Part shown: positions 55,423 to 64,000 of the stretch, piece by piece | Position numbering within the stretch: the first letter of the stretch is position 1 | How the letters are laid out: every line of letters starts with the position of its first letter | NCBI GenBank assembly: GCA_910591455.2 | Contig: OU342804.1 | Location: 12,371,133 to 12,435,132 of the forward strand | Source of the DNA: Pholis gunnellus | Lineage: Eukaryota > Chordata > Actinopteri > Perciformes > Pholidae | Direction of reading: 5' to 3' | Length of the DNA: 64,000 bases | Notes under the pieces: generated by a model | What the model was told of the DNA's origin: nothing | What the model saw: only the letters and a program-made list of their open reading frames with translations | Databases searched by the model: none | Program-made: the position numbers and the translations under genes

Positions 55423-55581
55423 GCTGCTGCCACATACGCTGGTGGAGGTGTGTGCGCGCGGATCGGGGAGGAGCTCCGCCGTGCGCGATTTCCATTTTTT
55501 TTTTGCTGGTAGATTCGCGGGCCACATAAAATGACGTGGCGGGCCGGATCCGGCCCGCGGGCCGTATGTTTGACACCCCTG
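55294..55581. mobile_element. hAT-type MITE with 8-bp target-site duplication
   Basis: Terminal inverted repeats CAGGGGTGTCAAAC (14 bp perfect) at 55294 and 55568-55581. Flanked by identical 8-bp duplications CTCTAGAT at 55286-55293 and 55582-55589, which fit the hAT preference nTnnnnAn. The interior has GGGCCGGATCCGGCCCGCGG, typical of this vertebrate repeat, and a 54-nt G run. It is non-autonomous, with no transposase. Confidence 0.92.
55368..55421. repeat. (G)54 homopolymer inside the hAT MITE
   Basis: Uninterrupted G run, likely polymorphic or an assembly-limited length. Confidence 0.95.
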
Positions 55582-56766
55582 CTCTAGATGAACAAACAGA
55601 AGGAACAAATTCCCCCAAAGGATGGAAATGCATTCTTAATACAGACTGCACACACAAATGCAACCATTAAGAAATGAACACAGTATAAAGCAGAACCAAT
55701 CCAGGAACATGTAGCCTACACCGCACTGCGTCTCCAGTGGTGAGGTCAAGGCCTGGTCACCCTGCTATGACTCTTAGGGGGGGGAAATAAATCCAAGAGG
55801 GGAAACTGGGATGTGTCCAAGACATGCAGCTCTTCCTGAGCGCCAGAGCAGATTTGGAGGAGCAGGCCAGCCTTTCAGGGGACTCCTGACAGCGTGATGC
55901 AGGGGCCATGTGCACCGGCAGGCACATGGTGTTAGGAATTATGCAGAGAGACATGGCTGGCCCAAAGCCAGGTACAGTGCACACAGCACTACTGGGTCAG
56001 GCCTGAGTTTCTGACAGATAACCTTGTCAGCTTTTAAATCTTTATTTACTGTGCGAGATCAGCTGAACAGGCGTCTTTCCCGGCCAACACCCTGTTCCCT
56101 TTCCATGCAGCTGCACGCATTGAGACATGTGAGCTGCCCAGTGCTACCGGGACTACCGGCCCCGTACCTGGAGCTAGGAAGAGGTCTGCCTGTTGACACC
56201 ACGTCTTTGAAACACCATCTACAAACAGGTTAAGGTTACTAGGCTATTGACTCAAGACATCAAGTCGAATCTTAAAAACACAAATGTATCTCGTCACATA
56301 TATATATATATATGACAAGAGCCTGTCTTCAAGGTAGGAACTTAGATGGGATTTTTTTTTTGTCTAATAAAAATATTTTTTTGTATTTTTCTCTGACTAA
56401 TATTGTTAATAATGTCCCTCTCAGCCGACAGCAAACTACACTACTTTGTTGTGATTTTATTAAAGTATGGTGTGAAATATGTGGGCAAGCAACACAATAT
56501 GGCTTTACATTGCATGTTGAACCTAAATAAAGTTATATGCAACTGACCAACTGGAATGGTGTGGACAGCCTTATTTAAAATGTGTATGTGTGAGTCAATG
56601 TTTGTGCGAGTAGAGAGGGGGGAGGTTATAAGATCGGTGAGATGACACACTGGGAGAACAGTGGAAGTTCTCTTGCTATATCTCTGTGGTTTTACGGCTT
56701 TATATCTCCTTTAGAGACAGAGAAGACTGCTGTGTGTGCAAAAACAAATGGCTGTCATTTCCAAGT

Positions 56767-56796
56767 GTTTGCAGCAGCAGCAGCAGCAGCAGCAGC
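56767..56796. repeat. (GCA)n trinucleotide repeat
   Basis: About 10 GCA units, not in a recognised exon. Confidence 0.93.
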
Positions 56797-58337
56797 AGGC
56801 ATCAAATCCAGCTGTCATGCCAGGCCTTGGAGTTTGGACTTTACATCAGACCACACACTTACCAAAAGCGGCGCAATAGTGTCCTATCCAAGCTAAACAA
56901 ATCCACTGTCAGATAATGCCCCCCAGGGCACAGCACCGGGGGGTTAGCTTTGACTACAAACACATCAAACAGTGCAATGGGTGTTAACTCAATACAGGTG
57001 AGCACAGATAATAAAAAGCTCTCTCTACACTGTCATGAACGGACGACATAACTGTGTCCTGCATTACTGCAACTGCCTACGTAACTATATAACCTCCAAC
57101 ACAGCAGAATGGCCTTTCCACTGTACAGGTGGAAAAATGACACAGTCTGAATCCAAAGATCACTTAAAACACAGAAATAAGTGGCTGTTAGTGGTGACAA
57201 AACATTTCCTCAACTGAACAGGTCTGCCTGTGTGCGCGTGTCAAAAGGAAACGCAAAGTGAAATAACAGTCAACACACGCTTCAATGGTCACATGGCGTG
57301 AAGCCACTGCTCCTCGGCCACCAAACAGTTAATATGCAAACAAGGCTGGCAGCTCTGTGATAGGGGGAGTGGCTTCCTTTAGTACAGATGAGGGAGGGGA
57401 GTAGAGGAAGGGGAGTAGAGGAAGGGGAGGGGAGCCGCTGAAAGGAAGCGAGTGGGGGAAAAAAAAGTGGGTGTGTGTCGAGAGAGGTAGGGTGGCTGCA
57501 GTGGCACAGGTGTCTGTCTCTGAACACTCCATTACTTCCTCATCAAAGAGCCTGTATTAGTGCGCCACTGCGCTCATTTCTCGCCTGTGCCACCGTGAGA
57601 GTCTCCACTAACCTAACTCACCATTAGGGAAATGAGGGGTGAGAGCTAGCAATGAAGTGAAAATGACAAGATGGCTAGCACCCACTGGTGCTTCAGAGTC
57701 TACAGCGCGCTGCTACTCACACACAGAGAGGAAAACCATCGCCAACTGGAACGTAATGTCACTCAGTGGTAATAGCAACATTATCCATGGTGCAATGAAT
57801 GACCAAAAAAAAACAAACAGGCCTTTTGATCCATTGTGCACTTATTCTGCCATCAACAATTCACGTGTTTGGTTGTTGCTTATTTCTGCTTTAAAACACA
57901 ACTATAGGTTTGGGCTATATAATGCTGCTTGCACTGGCTAATAATCCTGCCGTAGTGTCCTTGAGCAAGCCATCAAATCCACACAAAATCACACATCCTA
58001 TCATTTTCTTTTAAGCCGATAACATTTTAGCTCAAATTATCTGCCAATGTCAAATGTTTTAAAAAGGCAACCAGAAGTTGAGCCAACGTCTGCTTACTTT
58101 CTTTGATCTATGGCCAATAATCCGAAACGTTTTCATTTAAAATGATATTAAAAAGGGATGCATGAAAATCCACATTCTCATAATTGATCATCAAAACTGT
58201 CACCGATTGATTTAATTAATCAACAAGTGAAATAGAAACAGCCCTTGCCAACACAATAGTGATGCACTATTGATCGGATCTCTCACATCCATCAGACAGC
58301 AACCAGCGTCTCTCACAGGGTCACAACTCATCTGTGG

Positions 58338-58484
58338 TGGTTTGACATCCAGCACAGCTTGGCATTCACAAAGTAACAGCTGATTACCAAAGACATTTTT
58401 CACATCTGTAAGATTGCGCATGAATGCTGCATTCTGGGAGCCATTTTGATCAATCTTCATAACAAAAGAGTGCATACTCCTGAA

Positions 58485-58529
<45 letters not shown>

Positions 58530-58720
58530 GGTGTGTGTGTGTGTGTGTGTGTTTATTGATAGTAGTTTTTCCTCTCTTTTTTTTTTTTAAATAGTATTTT
58601 TTTTTGGCTCCCAGAATGCAGCGTTCATGCACAGTTTTTTTTGATTTTGCTAATGAGCTGTTAATTAGTGAATGCTACACTGTGTTGCATCAGACTCTCA
58701 GGTGTTGGATGTCAAACCAT
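58338..58720. repeat. imperfect long inverted repeat (foldback element)
   Basis: The left arm (58338-58442) ends ATGCTGCATTCTGGGAGCC. The right arm (58606-58720) begins GGCTCCCAGAATGCAGCGTT and carries GGATGTCAAACCA, the complement of TGGTTTGACATCC at the left start. The arms pair over about 105-115 nt with mismatches. The 163-nt centre holds a GT microsatellite. Probably a decayed foldback MITE. Confidence 0.8.
58488..58552. repeat. (GT)n microsatellite, interrupted
   Basis: GT units broken by ATG and GGG, in the loop of the foldback repeat. Confidence 0.93.
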
Positions 58721-59854
58721 TAAAAAGCTGTGCCCTCTTCTACAACATTACCACAAAATATCATAGTAACATAAATAAACAATGCCCGATTGCCTCGCTT
58801 TTCACACTTCAGGAGTACATTTGTCAGTGCTGTTGCCTGTTTACTAAGAATTAGTATCACCAGATCTCATACTTTTGGCTTCGCTAATGATAAATAGATG
58901 GCACTGTTATGTCTAGGTGCAAAAAGATTAGGCCCCGCTAAAGGCCAGTTTGCAGCCACGCTCAAGTGTGAGACCGTGGCAGGGTTGATAAATGAAAGGA
59001 GGCATGATGCACAGCAATGCTTCCTCTACCAATTAAAGACAGCACCACGCATTAATGATCCTTTATTCGGGGCCAACAGTAGCAGTAGCTGGGCCGAGCA
59101 TTGTGCCCTCTAGAGAAGCTGCTGAAAGTCTAACGGAGCATTGTTACTACCGTCTGGTTGGCTCCACTGTGACCAGAAAGCCTCACCGAGCCAGACAGAA
59201 GAACTGCCCGGGGAGAAACAGGAAAGTATAAACTCACAAAACAAAAACTTCAGTCGCTGTATCATTGTAAGAAAACAACTAAATGATAATACTTCTTTAA
59301 ATGCATTTATCTTTGTCAGTTTTTTAAGCAACGCTTGAAGCAGCTTTGAAGCAGCTACATCATTCTCGTTCCTACACACACACACTTTACTAATCAAGGG
59401 ACATGAACACATACAGTACCAGTGATGATGTCGTGTACGTGCTTGGCTACAATAACCAATGAAAATGAATTATTGATTGCAAAACTAGACACGCTCAATT
59501 TAAACTTCCAAATTTAGTGTTGAGAAGGAGTGTAAAACACCTCAGAGTTACATAATATCAGTGAGGTCATTTAGGAGTCGTCAGCCTGTTTCGACTTAAA
59601 AACATACAGTATGACACGTTGCGATTGCAGCATCCTCAGGGTTAACCACGCAATAAGCCCAGAATGTGAAAAGAAGAAGTAAGCAAAGCTCAAGTCTGAC
59701 AACTGCAATAACCTCAGAGGATACAACACTGGCAGCAGTGTGTGTCTGACTTATTTATAGTAAACACACGTGTAAACAAAGGTCATGGTCCTAGGCAGCA
59801 TTTTGTACCAAGACAAACTGATGTGATGCAAAGACCCCGTTTCCTTCCCTCGTG

Positions 59855-59865
<11 letters not shown>

Positions 59866-59896
<31 letters not shown>
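59866..59896. repeat. (CA)n microsatellite
   Basis: About 15 CA units upstream of chd9. Confidence 0.93.
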
Positions 59897-59898
<2 letters not shown>

Positions 59899-61714
59899 CA
59901 ATTAGCGCACTGGATACAATTAACCAAGCGATCCAGCGCTGTGTCTCACTACAGCCCTGCTACACTCCCAATCAACTCCAATCCAACAGGCTTTAACAAA
60001 GACAACCTATTAGCTCGCTATTATGCAGTCCACTAATTGACTCCCTTATTTAATCAAGTTCAGCACAGACAGCCATTCCTATATAGCTAATAAAGACGTT
60101 TAGGAGCGCAGACAGATCCATGTGAAGTGTTACAAGTGCAGCATGTTGTACCTCGTTATCTTGCTAGGGCAGAACGGACCACTAGGGGGGGACTGTAAGG
60201 AGAAGGGTTAGGAATGCAAGGAAAGGAGAGGAGACGCCTGCCATCAGCTCTCAGGAAGTTTTAAAAGTAAAAGAAAATAAGTTGTGATTTCAATATCTAT
60301 GTAGCCTGACCACTGTTTTGTGTCTTGGTTTAGTTTGGCTTCTTGGTGTTGCTCATTATCTTACTAACCCCTGTAAAAAAAAAAAAAAGACAGCTTGGAC
60401 TCGGGTTTGAGGGTAATGCAGAATACAGAGTACACTCAGGTCCAATGACAGAGAAGAGTAGGCAGTGATTCCGCTCAGCAAGATTTAAGAAGATATTTTA
60501 AGGGATAGCACTGTGGGCACACGCTGCCGAGCATGAGCCAGAGTGAAAGCAAGAAGCCATCCGTCCACCGAGGGACATCCTTCACAATTAGTGGCCGACT
60601 TGCCAGCAGTGCCATTCTTGTGGATCCTTTCCTGTTCAAGCCTAGGTCACTCTAAATGAAAGTCTCTTTTGTGTTAAATAAAACATGGGTACTTTTTAGA
60701 GGTAGGTAACCTGTGTAGCCATCGCATTAGAGGTGGAAACTTTACTGCCCTCAAGATTTGATTATGATTCAAACAGGTTATAAAAAAAAAGCCATCATTT
60801 CAGCTTGATTATCTAAACCACCTAATGTAAAAACAAAAGTGACTTCAGCCTTATTGTCAGCAGAAGTACCTCCTTGTGAAGGAAAACTGTCAGTACTAAA
60901 GTACAGCACATACAGAAGGTCAAAGGTGAACCAGGAAATCAGGCCTATAAACCGATGGCACCTGCTTCCCAGATCTCAGCAATTACTGAGCTACAAACAA
61001 TGTTATCATAACCAGTAGAACAGTGGTCAACCGTATGGAAAGAAGATTGATGCTGTAAAAAAAAAAAAAAAAAAACTACATATGGAGTCTCCACATGCAG
61101 GGATCTAAACTAATCAAAAGATTACTAATTAACCAGCATTTGATTGACAATCTTCTCCCAGTAACCAGTAACATGGACTTGTAAGCACCACAGGTTCCCT
61201 TCAAAGTAGTGACAATTTTGCAGATGTTATATGATTCATCTACCCTAGAGGAATTAAATGTCTTTTGCATATTGAACACTTTTGTGTACTTGTGGTTTTT
61301 GTGTACTTTACATGATGCGTCACCAACTAAATTGGGAAGCGTCTTCTTTAAGGCTGTTTTTGTAACCGTCGTTGTTCCGAGTAATGGCGTGGTGCTCTCT
61401 GAATCAGAGACGGCACAGCAGGTCAGACACCAGGCAGTGAAGTGAAGCTGAACTGTGCAAAACAAGCAAGCCGGATGATGCCATTCATTAATGGGAACAT
61501 CGGTGCAAACTGACGAGTGGAGCTGAGAGGAGGTCCCTTAGGGAGGGAGGGAGAGAGGGAGAGAAAAAAAGAGAGAGAAAAAGAGAGACTGAGAGCGAGG
61601 GGAGGAATGAGGTGGAGGGGAAATTCAGCAAGGGGCTTACTGCCAGACCTTTACAACTCCTTCATTATTGAAGCAGTGCAAAGGCAGAGCAGGGCCACTG
61701 CCTGCACAAAAAAG

Positions 61715-61715
<1 letters not shown>

Positions 61716-61762
<47 letters not shown>
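61716..61762. repeat. (CA)n microsatellite
   Basis: About 23 CA units upstream of chd9, near a GA-rich block at 61540-61620. Confidence 0.95.
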
Positions 61763-61763
<1 letters not shown>

Positions 61764-64000
61764 CTGCGTACATCTGCACAGACAGACAGAGCGGGTAAGC
61801 GCTCCACCTGCAGCCTTCAGGATATGATGAAGTAAGGATTTTTTTTTCTTCCCCTGCTCTGATTTGTATCTCTCGCTCAGTGTGAGGCCGGTGTCCATGG
61901 AGTGGATCTCCACTGAAATGGTAGAGGGCAGCCACACAGGCTTTATCCCACCAATATACTGAACAGGATCACCTCTACTCCATTTACATGAGCAGACTGT
62001 TATAAAAGAATAAATAAGAATAAATAGCCAAAACTGTGTTTTAGGAATGTTGTTTCCTGTTTAAATTTAGATTGAAATGGAAAATCAGGTAACAAGTAGA
62101 TCAATATTTCAGTAAATATGTCGCACAATGAGATAGAGAGATATATATGAACCTCATGGAGCAGCTCTGAGATTGTACAGAGGGGAGCACATACAATACA
62201 TGCTCGCCAAATACATGCCAAAAAAAACAAGGGTTAAAAAAAAAAAAAGGTTTCACGATGCAACAAACAAAACAGACCAAAAAAATAAGTGTTTACAATT
62301 TGATGCCATTTCAAATAAACTCCCATTTGATACAGTAACATTTCAAAATTGTAGTTGTATATTAAATAAGTGATATTTTTACTGGCAGTTACAAATTGTG
62401 TCTGGAAGTTTCTTTATATTTTACCAGATAATACCTTTACACAGGGCACATTTTGAAGATAGTTTGGATCTATTGTGTTGAATTTCTGTATCAGAATGTG
62501 TGTGTATGTCCTGTTTCCTAACAGGGATCAATATATATGTACACCCTTAGTAAAAGATGAGAAATAATACAAATCTGAAGCGGTTCAACTTTGAAACCTA
62601 ATATGAGTCCACCACTGTCCACTACGTAAAATAACTATATGAAATTGCGATTACAAAAAAATCCTCCTAATCTTTGATTTTTATGAACAATTTCCCACTT
62701 AGCAAAGTGAAGGCTATAAGAACTACAGACATGCTTCCTCAATGAAATGCTGCATCAAGGTAGCAGGAACACACTGGTTTTGGTAAATGTTAGTGTGCGG
62801 CAACATTAATGCTGGGTATAGGAGTCTAGGTCTACGTCAAGGAAGCCTGCAGAGCAACATGAGGAATACCAAGAAGGGCTTTACGCTCACATGCCTGCTG
62901 TATGACGCTTATTTATTTCTCATGATTCAAAACACTTTTAGAAAAGTGCTATAAAGCAAACAAGAAGAAAAAAAGAATAGAACACTATATGAAATACCAG
63001 GTGAACTGCTATAACCACTATACTTTGTTCATTTAAATTGACCTTTTTGCCTGTACGATGGTACTGTTTGACTCACAACACAGCGAGTGATGAGAGATTA
63101 CGACATACCGGTTTCAACAGTGAACTTTCTTTCAAAGTGCTGTAAAATACACGCATAACACTCAATAAACAAAGACTGGACTTGCGACATAGGCGTCCAT
63201 GGCAACTAGCAAATGACTTCCTGACACAAACCTGTTTGCTTAACTTACAAATCAGTAACCAGTGAGCCAACTGACGTCTCGGAGGACAATGTGACCGGCA
63301 TTAAGTTCTGTAAGGCAAATCGTGGTAGAGAAAACTACGTATCGAGTGGAGCAGCGGGACAAACTTATTGCAGCACACCAACTCCAACTAGCTCTACTTG
63401 AGCTGGCTTTATTCAAGCTTTACTTTACATGTTTTATACCAACAATCCCTCCTTTCTACCACAAGACAACAACCACTGTTTCAGTTGCAAACAAGGGCAA
63501 AGGGGTCATTACTGCTTCATGCCTTTTCTAAATTTCCTGTGTTGCACATTACACTGAGATGAAATGATTTTCATGCCGTCTTCCTCTTTTTATTCCTAGA
63601 GACACTGGTAGTCTAACCAGCCAGCTCCCCCCTCTCTGCTAGTCAAAGGTTAACACGAGTACATGGAGATTGTCTCATGTCACAACAACAAAGCCTTGCA
63701 TTTTAGTAAAAAATTAATCCACATTTGACCGTGAGCAATAGCTCACCCACCCTTCACCACAGAAACATATTCAAAGCCACTTAATCCCAAGAGAAAGAGG
63801 CAAGAGAGAAGGAAGGATAGAAAAGTAGAATAAAAGACCATACGTTAAATTCAGACCTACTGACAGTTTGAGCTGGCAATGTTCCCACATGCTGCTGACA
63901 CACTCAATCCAAGTACAACTCCCTCCTCCCTCTCTTCTCCCAGCTCCTCCCCCACCTCCTCCTCCACTGAGCCCTCCCTTTCCGCCTGCAGCAAAGACCG

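Larger units (their letters stand above)
55590..64000. other. region upstream of the chd9 first exon found; no gene recognised
   Basis: No exon with homology I can recognise on either strand. In particular the large CHD9 N-terminal exon known from mammals is not seen. Contents are microsatellites, an imperfect long inverted repeat (58338-58720), a short (CAG)n, and a pyrimidine-rich stretch at 63900-64000 resembling the 54-kb promoter zone. That last stretch might border a further upstream exon. Confidence 0.55.

Overview
The window looks like nuclear DNA from a teleost fish, probably a spiny-rayed (percomorph) species. The signs are intron-rich genes with GT-AG junctions, very many (CA)n/(GT)n and other microsatellites, a tRNA-derived fish SINE-like copy, a MITE of a type I know from percomorph genomes, and a hAT-type MITE with a perfect 8-bp target-site duplication. 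There is no bacterial or viral gene content. Comparisons with human proteins are from memory, not from a search.

Most of the window (10583-54080, minus strand) is one gene, the chromatin remodeller chd9 (chromodomain helicase DNA-binding protein 9). I could join 38 coding exons by hand. Every junction is GT-AG, every codon phase matches, and the total is exactly 7500 nt (2499 residues plus stop). In order the protein has an N-terminal AT-hook, a poly-Ser tract, the KANRIISEAIAKA motif, two chromodomains, a Snf2-type ATPase (DEMGLGKT, DEAH, LTGTPLQN, ARCHRIGQ), a SANT/SLIDE-like region, a long Ser/acidic segment, two BRK domains, and a poly-Ala plus acidic/Ser tail. The sequence agrees with CHD9 rather than CHD6, CHD7 or CHD8. 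The first coding exon found (54051-54080) encodes only 10 residues, and its splice to exon 2 builds a perfect AT-hook (KRPRGRPRK) across the junction. The long N-terminal exon I know from mammalian CHD9 is not seen between 51.9 and 64 kb. The 54-kb start therefore looks like an alternative promoter or a shorter fish form.

At the left edge (1-2023, minus strand) five exons encode pocket domain A of a retinoblastoma-like protein of the p130 type (rbl2). The gene runs off the left end. chd9 followed by rbl2 in the same orientation matches the CHD9-RBL2 order in human 16q12, which supports both names. The exons for the N-terminal half of rbl2 are not recognisable in the 8.5 kb between the two genes.

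The intergenic stretch (about 2-10.4 kb) and the region upstream of chd9 (54.1-64 kb) hold only repeats, MITEs, hairpins and possible conserved non-coding elements. Points worth checking are the split AT-hook first exon, a roughly 94-nt UG repeat beside the 3' splice site of a chromodomain exon, a CA repeat just after the 5' splice site of exon 3, a YY1 motif with a small antisense ORF next to the chd9 start, and the missing 5' half of rbl2.
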